Positions 9,421 through 17,320 of a stretch of DNA of 64,000 bases are shown here, piece by piece. The position numbers were made by a program, and so were the translations under genes. The stretch is from 73-13 sp035555435. GTDB lineage: Bacteria; Actinomycetota; Actinomycetes; Actinomycetales; Microbacteriaceae. Where the stretch lies: positions 16,549 through 80,548 of the forward strand of contig DATMGN010000019.1 of assembly GCA_035555435.1 (NCBI GenBank), in the 5' to 3' direction. How positions within the stretch are numbered: the first letter of the stretch is position 1; each line of letters begins with the position of its first letter. Below the pieces are notes generated by a model. The model was not told the origin of the DNA and made no database searches. It worked only from the letters and a program-made list of their open reading frames with translations.

Positions 9421-9627
9421 CTAGAGGAGCGACCTGACAAGTACGAAGACGCCCGCGGCGATCGCGGCGCAGATCGCCGCGGTCGAGATCGCGACGGTGA
9501 GCCCGCTGCCGGTCAGCGTCGACGTCGCGAACGCCGGGTGCGTCGCGGGGGCGATGCGGGCCCCGCAGACGACGCAGAACTTCGCGCCGGGCTGCAGGCT
9601 CGCCCCGCACTGCTCACACGTGCCCAT
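9421..9627 (-). CDS. Small zinc-ribbon membrane protein
   Basis: A 68-residue protein with an N-terminal zinc ribbon (CEQCG...FCVVCG, four cysteines in two CxxC pairs within the first 23 residues) and a single C-terminal membrane helix. Such ribbon-plus-anchor proteins are common in actinobacteria, and their role is not known. ATG start at 9627, nine bases before the Bax-inhibitor gene in the same direction, so it is likely the first gene of that leftward unit. Confidence 0.7.
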   Translation of the reverse strand: MGTCEQCGASLQPGAKFCVVCGARIAPATHPAFATSTLTGSGLTVAISTAAICAAIAAGVFVLVRSLL

Positions 9628-9658
9628 GCCGTCACGCTACCCCGTACCGGCGAGCCTC

Positions 9659-9738
9659 CGCGGATCGAGGTGCCGCAGCACGGCGGCGCCCACCCGCGGA
9701 TCGAGGTGCCGCACGGCGGCGCCCACCCGCGGATCGAG
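9659..9738. repeat. Imperfect tandem repeat, units of 36 and 33 bp plus a partial third
   Basis: Between the zinc-ribbon gene and the glycerophosphodiesterase. Unit 1 (9659-9694) and unit 2 (9695-9727) both start CGCGGATCGAGGTGCCGCA and end CGGCGGCGCCCACC; unit 1 has three extra bases in the middle. A third partial copy (9728-9738) runs into the neighbouring palindromic element. There is no coding potential across it. Confidence 0.75.
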
Positions 9739-9765
9739 TAGCGGCGTAGCGGCGTATCGAGATCC
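9731..9765. repeat. Dispersed intergenic element, CGAGTAGC...GTATCGAG family, copy 1
   Basis: The segment begins GGATCGAGTAGCGGC and ends GGCGTATCGAGATCC, with near-symmetric ends. The same layout with a better inverted repeat occurs at 51,490-51,524. From general knowledge, elements of this style are widely scattered in Microbacteriaceae intergenic regions. Copy 1 lies 17 bases before the glycerophosphodiesterase start. Confidence 0.6.
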
Positions 9766-9782
9766 CCGCCTACCCTGGCTGC

Positions 9783-10721
9783 ATGGTCCTGATCATCGGC
9801 CACCGGGGGGCGAGCGGTCACCGACCCGAGCACACGAGGGCGTCCTACCGGCTCGCGCTCGAGCTCGGAGCGGGCGCGATCGAGCCCGATCTCGTGCCGA
9901 GCCTCGACGGCGTCCTCGTCGTGCGGCATGAGCCCGAGCTGTCGGGTACGACGGACGTCGCGGAGCGTCCCGAGTTCGCGGATCGCCACCGGACGGTCGT
10001 GATCGACGGGGTCAGCTACGCGGGCTGGTTCACGATCGACTTCACGTGGGACGAGCTCGCGACGCTGCGCGCGCGGGAGCGACTCCCGCAGCTGCGGCCC
10101 GAGTCGGCGGCCCACGACGACGAGGACGGGCTGCTGCGCTTCCGCGACGTGCTCGACCTGCTCCCGCCCGACGTCGTCCTCGTGGTCGAGCTCAAGCACC
10201 CGGCGATCTTCGGCACGATCGGCTTCGACATGGCGGGGATGCTCATCGCGGAGCTCGGTGGTCGGGTCCCCGCCGACCGGCTCGTCGTCGAGTGCTTCGA
10301 GCTGCCGGTGCTCGAGGAGCTGCATGGCCGCGGCCTCGGCGCGACCTACGTCTATCTCTCGGAGTCGCCCGTCGATCTCGGCGCGCTCCCGGCCTCGATC
10401 GACGGCGTGAGCTACGACAAGGGGCTGCTGCTCGCAGAGGGCGGTGCGCGGCTCGTCGAGGACGCGCACGATGCCGGTCTCGCGGTGTACGCCTGGACGC
10501 TGCGTCCGGAGAACACGTTCCTGGAGCCGCGATTCCGCCGGGGTGACGACCCCACGGCGCGTGGCGACTGGGAGGGGGAGTACGCGGCGATCTTCGCGGC
10601 CGGCGTCGACGGCGTGTTCGCCGACCATCCCGATCTCGCGATCTCCATTGCTCCGGAGCCGACGGGGGCCGGGGTGCAATACCCACGCGTACCCCGCTCC
10701 GCTCCTGGAAACGGGGAGTGA
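9783..10721 (+). CDS. Glycerophosphodiester phosphodiesterase
   Basis: A 312-residue GDPD-family enzyme that hydrolyses glycerophosphodiesters to sn-glycerol-3-phosphate and an alcohol. The metal and catalytic motif is HRGASGHRPEHTRASY at the N-terminus, followed by IEPDLVPSLDGVLVVRHEPELSGTTDV with the second catalytic His. ELKHP and AWTLRPENTFL, and the terminal GVDGVFADHPDLA, are typical of GlpQ-like enzymes. There is no evident signal peptide, so a cytoplasmic or non-classically exported form is likely. ATG start at 9783. Its product could feed GlpD. Confidence 0.9.
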   Translation: MVLIIGHRGASGHRPEHTRASYRLALELGAGAIEPDLVPSLDGVLVVRHEPELSGTTDVAERPEFADRHRTVVIDGVSYAGWFTIDFTWDELATLRARERLPQLRPESAAHDDEDGLLRFRDVLDLLPPDVVLVVELKHPAIFGTIGFDMAGMLIAELGGRVPADRLVVECFELPVLEELHGRGLGATYVYLSESPVDLGALPASIDGVSYDKGLLLAEGGARLVEDAHDAGLAVYAWTLRPENTFLEPRFRRGDDPTARGDWEGEYAAIFAAGVDGVFADHPDLAISIAPEPTGAGVQYPRVPRSAPGNGE

Positions 10722-10746
10722 CGGGGGTCGCGCGTAGGGTGGTCGG

Positions 10747-13134
10747 GTGATCGACGCCGCGCTCCTCGAGGGGCTGAATCCCCGCCAGCGCGAAGCGGTC
10801 GAGTACCGCGGCCAGGCACTGCTCATCGTCGCAGGCGCGGGCTCGGGTAAGACGTCCGTCCTCACCCGGCGCATCGCCGGCCTGCTGTCGACGCGCGAGG
10901 CGTACCCGAGCCAGATCCTCGCGATCACCTTTACCAACAAGGCGGCGGCGGAGATGCGCGAGCGCGTCGAGCACCTCGTCGGGCAGCATGCCGCCGAGGG
11001 CATGTGGATCTCGACCTTCCACTCCGCGTGCGTGCGGATCCTGCGCCGGCAAGCGGAGGCGATGGGCTACAAGGCGGGTTTCACGATCTACGACGCCGCG
11101 GACTCGAAAGCGCTCGTCAAGCGTCTCATCCGCGAGCTCGACGCCGACTCGCTCGGCTTCACGCCCGGCGGTGTGCTCGCCCGCATATCCCGTTTGAAGA
11201 ATGAACTGACGGACCTCGACGCCTTCGCGCGGAGCGTCGACGACTCGGACCCTCGCGAGCTCGGGTTCCTGGAGCTCTACCGCCGCTACACGCAGGCGCT
11301 GCGCCGCGCCAACGCGCTCGACTTCGACGACATCATCGGCGAGACCGTCTATCTCTTCCGCGCGTTCCCCGAGGTCGCGGCGCTGTACCGGCGGCGGTTC
11401 CGCCACGTGCTCGTCGATGAGTACCAGGACACGAACCACGCGCAGTACGCGCTCATCCGGGAGCTCGTCGCGCCAGTCGACGCGCAGACCGCTGATCGCG
11501 TCGAGGAGCTGCACGGCTTCCAGCGGGGCCTGCGGGACCCCGACGGGACGATCCCGGGCGCGAGCCTCACGGTGGTCGGCGACTCGGACCAGTCGATCTA
11601 CGCGTTCCGTGGCGCCGACATCCGCAACATCGTCGAGTTCGAGCACGACTTCCCGGCGGCGAAGACGATCCTGCTCGAGCAGAACTATCGCTCGACTCAG
11701 ACGATCCTCGACGCGGCGAACGCGGTCATCGCCAACAACTTCGACCGGCGGGCGAAGAACCTCTTCACCGACATCGGCTCGGGCGAGCGGATCATCGGAT
11801 ACACGGGCTACTCGGGGCACGACGAGGCGCAGTTCGTCGCGGACGAGATCGATGCCTTGCGTCGCGGCGGCGTCGCCTATCCGCAGGTCGCCGTCTTCGT
11901 CCGCACGAACGCGCAGACGCGACCGCTGGAAGAGGTGTTCATCCGGGAGGGCATCCCGTACCGCCTCGTCGGAGGCACCCGCTTCTACGAGCGCGCCGAG
12001 GTCAAGGACGCGTTCGCGTACCTGACGCTCTCGGTCAACCCCGACGACGACCTGGCGCTGCGCCGCGTCATCAACACGCCGAAGCGCGGCATCGGCGAGG
12101 CGACCGTCGCGGCGCTGCAGGCGAAGGCCGACCGAGAGGGCGTGCCGCTGCGCGAGGTGCTGCGCGAGCCGGAGGAGCTCGGCCTCGGGCCGAAGCTGAC
12201 GCTCGCGATAGGCGATCTGTCGCGCCTCATCGACGAGGCCGCGCTCCTCGCGACGGGGATCGTCCCGGGATCCGAGGACCGGATCCCCGCGAAGCCGCCG
12301 CACGACGTGCTCGTCCACCTCCTGACGAAGTCGGGCCTGCACGCCGCACTCTCGGGCTCGGACGATCCACAGGACCAGGCCCGCGCGGAGAACCTCGACG
12401 AGCTCGTCTCGCAGGCGAAGGAGTTCCGTGTCCAATACCCCGAGGGCACGACGATCGACTACCTGACGAACGTCGCGCTGTACGCGGCGGCCGACGAGAT
12501 CGAGGGGGAGGCCGGCGGCAAGGTCACGATCATGACGCTGCACACGGCGAAGGGCCTCGAGTACGACGCCGTGTTCATCACGGGCGTCGAGGAGGCACTC
12601 CTGCCGCACCGGATGAGCGCCAACGAGCCGGGCGGGCTCGCGGAGGAGCGCCGCCTCTTCTACGTCGGCATCACGCGGGCGCGCCAGCGCCTCTTCCTCT
12701 CGCTCGCGACGTCGCGGGCGGCGTACGGCGATGTGTCGATCGCGATGCCGAGCCGGTTCCTCGCGGAGATCCCTGGCGAACTCATCGACTGGCGAGACTC
12801 CGGCGGGGGCGGCTTCGGTGGCGCTCGGGCGATCGGAGGCTCGTCGACTCGGGGCTTCGCTCCTCGCTCCGGCGCATCCCGGTCCCTGAGCGAGCGCAGC
12901 GAGTCGAAGGGCGCCCGGCCCAAGACGGAGTGGAAGTCGCCTGTCGGCGCGATCCGCGACAACGGCGACCTCAAGCTCGCGGTCGGCGAGCGCATCCGGC
13001 ATGACGACTTCGGCGAGGGCCGGGTCGTGAACGTCATCGAGAACGGTCCGCGGACCGTCGCCGAGGTGGAGTTCGAGTCGCGCGGCCGCAAGCGGCTGCT
13101 CGTCAAGGTCGCGCCGATCCAGCGCATCGACTAG
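10747..13134 (+). CDS. pcrA: ATP-dependent DNA helicase UvrD/PcrA
   Basis: A 795-residue superfamily 1A 3'-5' helicase for repair and replication-restart. Motifs: LNPRQREAVE (Q motif), Walker A GAGSGKTSVLTRRIA near residue 30, LAITFTNKAAAEM, Walker B VDEYQDTNHAQY, GDSDQSIYAFRGADIRN, QNYRSTQTIL, VTIMTLHTAKGLEYDAVF and RRLFYVGITRARQRL. A small C-terminal domain (about residues 745-795) resembles the PcrA RNA-polymerase-binding tail. GTG start at 10747. The linker before that domain contains LSERSESKG (about residues 714-722), encoded by a dispersed DNA repeat described separately. Confidence 0.95.
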   Translation: MIDAALLEGLNPRQREAVEYRGQALLIVAGAGSGKTSVLTRRIAGLLSTREAYPSQILAITFTNKAAAEMRERVEHLVGQHAAEGMWISTFHSACVRILRRQAEAMGYKAGFTIYDAADSKALVKRLIRELDADSLGFTPGGVLARISRLKNELTDLDAFARSVDDSDPRELGFLELYRRYTQALRRANALDFDDIIGETVYLFRAFPEVAALYRRRFRHVLVDEYQDTNHAQYALIRELVAPVDAQTADRVEELHGFQRGLRDPDGTIPGASLTVVGDSDQSIYAFRGADIRNIVEFEHDFPAAKTILLEQNYRSTQTILDAANAVIANNFDRRAKNLFTDIGSGERIIGYTGYSGHDEAQFVADEIDALRRGGVAYPQVAVFVRTNAQTRPLEEVFIREGIPYRLVGGTRFYERAEVKDAFAYLTLSVNPDDDLALRRVINTPKRGIGEATVAALQAKADREGVPLREVLREPEELGLGPKLTLAIGDLSRLIDEAALLATGIVPGSEDRIPAKPPHDVLVHLLTKSGLHAALSGSDDPQDQARAENLDELVSQAKEFRVQYPEGTTIDYLTNVALYAAADEIEGEAGGKVTIMTLHTAKGLEYDAVFITGVEEALLPHRMSANEPGGLAEERRLFYVGITRARQRLFLSLATSRAAYGDVSIAMPSRFLAEIPGELIDWRDSGGGGFGGARAIGGSSTRGFAPRSGASRSLSERSESKGARPKTEWKSPVGAIRDNGDLKLAVGERIRHDDFGEGRVVNVIENGPRTVAEVEFESRGRKRLLVKVAPIQRID
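12880..12916. repeat. Dispersed repeat inserted in the pcrA reading frame
   Basis: The element reads CCGGTCCCTGAGCGAGCG... to ...GAGTCGAAGGGCGCC and encodes SLSERSESKGA in the disordered linker of PcrA. Its reverse complement recurs with few changes inside purN at 23,364-23,400. The preceding bases (about 12,838-12,879), rich in short GC inverted segments, may belong to a larger version of the element. Confidence 0.75.
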
Positions 13135-13200
13135 CGCCGTGGGTCCCGCCCCGGGCCCCCTCCCCCTCGCGCATTGTTGCGTTCAGATTCCCCGTTCCCA

Positions 13201-13246
13201 CCCAGGGTGCGCGTTGCAGCGCGCACTCTGGGTGCAAACGTGCACC
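13201..13246. repeat. Second dispersed repeat family (GGGTGC...GTGCACC), copy A
   Basis: An inverted-repeat-like segment starting CCCAGGGTGCGCGTTGC and ending GGTGCAAACGTGCACC. It aligns with the right half of 22,716-22,780. It lies 20 bases before the GTG chosen for the nitrilase-family gene, so it would sit in that gene's leader. Confidence 0.65.
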
Positions 13247-13266
13247 GCAAGCGCGAGGATGGGCGC

Positions 13267-14238
13267 GTGAGTGGGTTCGAGCTGATCGTCAGCGAGGGGG
13301 TGCCCGAGTCGCTCGTGCGCGTGGCCGGGCACCGCGAGGACGGGCCGATCCTGCGCATCGGAGTCGTCCAGCATGCATGGCGACCCGACGCCGACGCGCT
13401 CGCGGCCGAGCTGCACGAGGCGATCGGGCTCGCGGCCGAGGCCGGCGCTCGACTCGTCTTCCTCCCAGAGATCGCGTTGCTGCGCTACCCGGCCGATGGC
13501 GTTCCGCCGCCGGGGAGTCGTGCCGACGATCTCGCCGAGCCGCTCGTGGGCGGTCCGACGCATGCGCTCGCGGCGCGCGCGGCCGGCGAGTACGGGATCC
13601 ACGTCCACGCCTCGCTCTACGAGCGCACGGGCGCGGCGGACGGGCGCGGGTACAACACGGCGATCGTCGTCGCGCCCTCCGGCGACATCGTCGCGCGCAC
13701 GCGCAAGACGCACATCCCCGTCACGGCCGGCTACTACGAGGATCACTGGTTCGCGCCGGGACCCGCGGGGGACGCGTACCCGGTGCACGTGCTCCCCGGC
13801 GTCGACGGCCTGCGGCTCGGCCTGCCGACGTGCTGGGACGAGTGGTTCCCGGAGGTCGCCCGCGCGTACGGGCTCGCCGGGGCCAACGTCCTCGCCTACC
13901 CGACGGCGATCGGCTCCGAGCCCGACCACCCCGGCGTCGACACCGAGCCGCTATGGCGCCAGGTCATCGTCGCGCACGGCATCGAGAACGGTCTCTTCAT
14001 GGTCGTCCCGAACCGCACCGGGTCCGAGACGCGGCCGGACGGATCGGCGGGCAACGCGTTCTACGGCTCGAGCTTCGTGAGCGACCCCTACGGCCGGATC
14101 CTGGTGCGCGCGCCGCGGGATCGTCCGGCGGTGCTCATCGCGGATCTCGACCTCGAGCAGGGGCGCGACTGGATCGACCTCTTCCCGTTCTTCCGCACCC
14201 GCCGCCCCGACACCTACGGGTCGCTGAGCGAGCCGTGA
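13267..14238 (+). CDS. aguB: Carbon-nitrogen hydrolase, probable N-carbamoylputrescine amidase
   Basis: A 323-residue nitrilase-superfamily amidase that probably hydrolyses N-carbamoylputrescine to putrescine, CO2 and ammonia. The catalytic triad is visible: E68 (FLPEIALL), K147 (TRKTHIPV) and C189 (LPTCWDEWFPE). The YYEDHWF, NRTGSE and FFRTRRPDTYG segments are typical of the AguB subgroup. The start is GTG at 13267; the frame is open further upstream but that part is repeat sequence. Its stop overlaps the agmatine deiminase start (GTGA), which supports the assignment. Confidence 0.88.
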   Translation: MSGFELIVSEGVPESLVRVAGHREDGPILRIGVVQHAWRPDADALAAELHEAIGLAAEAGARLVFLPEIALLRYPADGVPPPGSRADDLAEPLVGGPTHALAARAAGEYGIHVHASLYERTGAADGRGYNTAIVVAPSGDIVARTRKTHIPVTAGYYEDHWFAPGPAGDAYPVHVLPGVDGLRLGLPTCWDEWFPEVARAYGLAGANVLAYPTAIGSEPDHPGVDTEPLWRQVIVAHGIENGLFMVVPNRTGSETRPDGSAGNAFYGSSFVSDPYGRILVRAPRDRPAVLIADLDLEQGRDWIDLFPFFRTRRPDTYGSLSEP

Positions 14239-15242
14239 CGCAGTGGCGCATGCCCGCGGAGGGCGACCCGCACGAGCGCACGTGGCTCGCCTGGCCGACG
14301 AGCGGGTACACGCTCGGCGATGATGCGGCGAGCGCGGAGGCGGCGCGGCGCACGTGGGCCTCGGTGGCGAACGCGATCGCCGAGTTCGAGCCGGTCACGG
14401 TCGTCGTCGATCCGCGGGACCGCGACATCGCGCCGCGCTACCTGAGCGCCGCGATCGATCGGCTCGTGGCGCCGCTCGACGACGCCTGGGTGCGCGACTC
14501 CGGCCCCACATTCGTCATCGGCGTCGACGGGCGGCTCGGCGCCGTCGACTGGGTCTTCAACGGCTGGGGCGGTCAGGGGTGGGCGAGCTGGGGGCATGAC
14601 GCGCTGCTCGCCCCGATCATCGCGGAGCACGCGGGGGCGGAGCTCGTCGCGAGCACGCTGACGAATGAGGGCGGCGGGATGCACGTCGATGGTCTCGGCA
14701 CGGTGCTGCTGACGGCGACGGTGCAGCTCGACCCCGGCCGCAACCCCGGCTGGTCGATGGCGGACGTCGAGGCGGAGCTCGCGCGCACGATCGGCGCGAC
14801 GCGGCCGATCTGGCTGCCACGGGGGCTGACCCGCGACTCCGAGCGGTACGGCACCCGCGGTCACATCGACATCGTCGCGACGATGCCGGAGCCGGGGCGG
14901 GTGCTCGTGCACGCGCAGCGCGACCCCGCGCACCCCGACCATGTGGTGAGCGCCGAGGCGGTGCGGCTGCTCGCGGGCGAGGGTCTCGAGGTCGTCGCGC
15001 TGCCGGCGCCGCGAACGCTGCGCGACGACGAGGGCTGGGTCGACTGGAGCTACGTCAACCACTCGCTCGTCAACGGCGGGGTCGTGGCCGGGGTCTTCGA
15101 TGACCCGGGGGACGCGGAGGCGCTCGACATCCTGCGCTCCGTCTATCCGGGTCGCGAGGTCGTCGGCGTCGACGCGCGTGAGCTCTTCGCACGCGGCGGT
15201 GGGGTCCACTGCATCACCCAGCACCAGCCGCGTACTCACTGA
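14235..15242 (+). CDS. aguA: Agmatine deiminase
   Basis: A 335-residue guanidino-group-modifying enzyme that converts agmatine to N-carbamoylputrescine and ammonia. Family motifs: MPAEGDPHERTWLAWP, DDAWVRDSGPTFV, EGGGMHVDGLGTVL, GHIDIVATM, and the nucleophile C326 in GGGVHCITQHQP. GTG start at 14235, overlapping the aguB stop. With AguB it forms a complete two-step agmatine-to-putrescine route. An SpeA-type arginine decarboxylase was not seen, so agmatine may be taken up. Confidence 0.93.
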   Translation: MTQWRMPAEGDPHERTWLAWPTSGYTLGDDAASAEAARRTWASVANAIAEFEPVTVVVDPRDRDIAPRYLSAAIDRLVAPLDDAWVRDSGPTFVIGVDGRLGAVDWVFNGWGGQGWASWGHDALLAPIIAEHAGAELVASTLTNEGGGMHVDGLGTVLLTATVQLDPGRNPGWSMADVEAELARTIGATRPIWLPRGLTRDSERYGTRGHIDIVATMPEPGRVLVHAQRDPAHPDHVVSAEAVRLLAGEGLEVVALPAPRTLRDDEGWVDWSYVNHSLVNGGVVAGVFDDPGDAEALDILRSVYPGREVVGVDARELFARGGGVHCITQHQPRTH

Positions 15243-15258
15243 CGATGGCGGGCCCGAA

Positions 15259-15309
15259 GTGGACGCGAATGGCACGCCGTGGGGCCCTACGCCGACCATT
15301 TGCGTCCAC
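15259..15309. repeat. Inverted repeat downstream of aguA
   Basis: Arms GTGGACGCGAATGG (15259-15272) and CCATTTGCGTCCAC (15296-15309) pair at 13 of 14 positions around a 23-base GC-rich loop. Placed 17 bases after the aguA stop it could end that transcript, but there is no T tract, so a dispersed palindromic element is equally possible. Confidence 0.55.
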
Positions 15310-15367
15310 CGTGCAGGCTCAGGGCGATCGGGAGCGCGCCGCCAGCCCGCGGGGCTACCATCGGGCC

Positions 15368-15679
15368 ATGAGCATCGTCGCCATCGCCCGCCTGTACCCG
15401 AAGCCCGGCCACACGACCGACGTCCTCGCCGCGCTCGCCTACGCGAGCCCGTCGATCCTCGCCGAGCAGGGCTGCGAGCTGTACGCGGGCCACGAGGCAC
15501 CCGACGGCACGATCCTGATGATCGAGAAGTGGGCGACGCAGGCCGATCTCGACGCCCACCTCGCGGGCGAGCCGGTCCGCGCCTACCGCGACGCCCGCGC
15601 CCCGTTCGAGGAGCGCACACCGCAGCTGGAGATCCTGACGCCGCTGGAGGGGGCCGACCCCGAGCGCGGCATGATCTGA
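15368..15679 (+). CDS. Putative quinol monooxygenase (ABM domain)
   Basis: A 103-residue dimeric alpha-beta barrel protein (antibiotic biosynthesis monooxygenase-like fold, YgiN type). SIVAIARLYPKPGHTTDVLAAL starts the first strand-helix unit, CELYAGHEAPDGTILMIEKWATQADLDAHL carries the second, with the conserved EKW motif. Cofactor-free oxidation of quinols or hydroxyarenes is typical of the fold, but the substrate is unknown. ATG start at 15368. It stands alone between convergent units. Confidence 0.75.
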   Translation: MSIVAIARLYPKPGHTTDVLAALAYASPSILAEQGCELYAGHEAPDGTILMIEKWATQADLDAHLAGEPVRAYRDARAPFEERTPQLEILTPLEGADPERGMI

Positions 15680-15697
15680 AGCGGGACGCCCCAGGGC

Positions 15698-17320
15698 TCA
15701 GCCGCCCGCGACGACCTCGCCGCCGAGGACGGTCGCGACCGTCCTCGTGAGGTGGATGTCCGCCGCCTCGCCGACGAAGGGGTCGCGGTCCGCGATCGCG
15801 AGATCGGCGGGCGCGCCGACCCGCAGAACGCCGTCGCCGGGGATCCCGAGGAGCGTCGCCGATCCGCGCGTGTAGGCGTCGACCGCGTCCTCGAGCCGTA
15901 GTGCCTCGCCCGCGCCGAGCGGCGCGCTCTCGGTGTCGCCGGGGGCGCGCCGGTTGACGGCGACGTGGATCCCCTGCCACGGCTCGTAGGTCGAGACGGG
16001 CCAGTCGGATCCCACCGCGAGGCTCGCACCGGCATCCTGCAGGGAGCGGAACACGAAGAGCCGGCTCGCTCGTTCGGGGCCGAGCAGCGGCAGCGTCGTG
16101 GTGCGGGTGAGCTCGGTCTCGCCCGCCCAGTAGGGCTGCAGGTTCGCGGTCACGCCGAGTGATGCGAAGCGCGGCACGTCGGCGGCGGTCACGAGCTCGA
16201 GGTGGGCGATGTGGTTGCGCACCCGGTCTCGGGCGTCCGGGTCGGCGGCGGCGAAGCCGTCGAGTGCGTCGCGCACCGCGCGGTCGCCGATCGCGTGGAC
16301 GTGGACGGCGATCCTGGCGGCGTTGAGGGCGGGGACGACGCGCTGGATGACCTCGGGCGCGAAGTAGGAGAGTCCGCGCTCGCCGGGGTGCCCGTCGTAG
16401 TCGGCGATGAGCGCGGCGGTGCGCGTCTCGACGACGCCGTCGAGCATGAGCTTCGCGGTCGCGGTGGGGAAGCCCCCCGCGGTGTTGCGCCGTCCCTGCT
16501 TGAGGCAGGCCGCGACGAACTCGTCGACGGCCTCGACCGTCAGGTCGCGCGGGACCCAGACCGCACCGGTCGCGCGGCCGCGCAGCCGGCCCGAGGCGAT
16601 CGCCCGCAGGTAGGCATCGCTGAAGTCGGGGAAGCCGGCGAAGGCGCCGAGCGCGGCCTCCTGCCACCCGGTGATCCCGGCGGCGAGCAGCCGCTGCGAG
16701 GCCGCCCCGATCGCGGTCGCGAGCTCGTCGGTATCGGGCTCCGGCAGCACCCGGGCGATGAGCTGCAGCGCGCCCTCCGCGAGGAAGCCGCTCGGTGATC
16801 CGTCCGCGAGCCGCCCGATCCGGCCGTCGCCGGGGTCCGGCGTCGCGGTCTCGATGCCGGCGAGCTCGAGCGCGCGGGAGTTGACCCAACCCGCGTGGTG
16901 GTCGGCGTCGTAGAGGAGCGCCGGCCGGTCGGGCACGAGCTTGTCGAGCGCGGCGGCCGTCGGCCCGTCGGCGGCGAAGAGCGCGCGGTCCCAGCCGCCG
17001 CCGAGGATCCAGGGCCCTCGCGCGTCGTCCGCGAACGCCCGGATGCGCGCCGCGATCTCGCCGCGGCTGCCCGCCCCCGCGAGGTCGCAGTGCAGCGAGT
17101 CGGTCGCGACGACGCCGAGGTGCAGGTGCGCATCCACGAAACCGGGGGTGACGAGCCCGCCGCGCGCATCGAGTTCTGTCGTGCCCTCCGGCACCGCCGC
17201 TCGCGCGTCGGCGAACGAGCCGATCGCCGCGATCCGGCCTCGCACGATCGCGATCGCGTCGCCCTTGAGCACCCGCCCGCCCGACCAGGGGACGGCGTCC
17301 CGGATGAGGAGCGTGCTCAC
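15698..17320 (-). CDS. YtcJ-like amidohydrolase family protein
   Basis: A 540-residue metal-dependent amidohydrolase (Amidohydro_3). GFVDAHLHLG supplies the first metal ligands, HVHAIGD and the conserved NLQPYW and GSDWPVSTYEPW segments follow in family order, ending with GAPADLAIADRDPF. Substrates of this family are rarely known. The GTG start at 17320 overlaps the stop of the semialdehyde dehydrogenase (GTGA), so the two are co-translated; a linked role in degrading an amide or amine compound is plausible but unproven. The longer open frame upstream is a shadow of the dehydrogenase. Confidence 0.85.
   Translation of the reverse strand: MSTLLIRDAVPWSGGRVLKGDAIAIVRGRIAAIGSFADARAAVPEGTTELDARGGLVTPGFVDAHLHLGVVATDSLHCDLAGAGSRGEIAARIRAFADDARGPWILGGGWDRALFAADGPTAAALDKLVPDRPALLYDADHHAGWVNSRALELAGIETATPDPGDGRIGRLADGSPSGFLAEGALQLIARVLPEPDTDELATAIGAASQRLLAAGITGWQEAALGAFAGFPDFSDAYLRAIASGRLRGRATGAVWVPRDLTVEAVDEFVAACLKQGRRNTAGGFPTATAKLMLDGVVETRTAALIADYDGHPGERGLSYFAPEVIQRVVPALNAARIAVHVHAIGDRAVRDALDGFAAADPDARDRVRNHIAHLELVTAADVPRFASLGVTANLQPYWAGETELTRTTTLPLLGPERASRLFVFRSLQDAGASLAVGSDWPVSTYEPWQGIHVAVNRRAPGDTESAPLGAGEALRLEDAVDAYTRGSATLLGIPGDGVLRVGAPADLAIADRDPFVGEAADIHLTRTVATVLGGEVVAGG

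Noticed and set aside
6884..9610. A single long protein joining kinase, Bax-inhibitor region and zinc ribbon.
   Set aside because: The upstream part is a shadow of two real genes in another frame; a GTGA overlap at 8,590-8,593 gives the natural kinase start.
9659..9765. Possible CRISPR array.
   Set aside because: Units are directly adjacent with no spacers, only two and a half copies exist, and there are no cas genes nearby.
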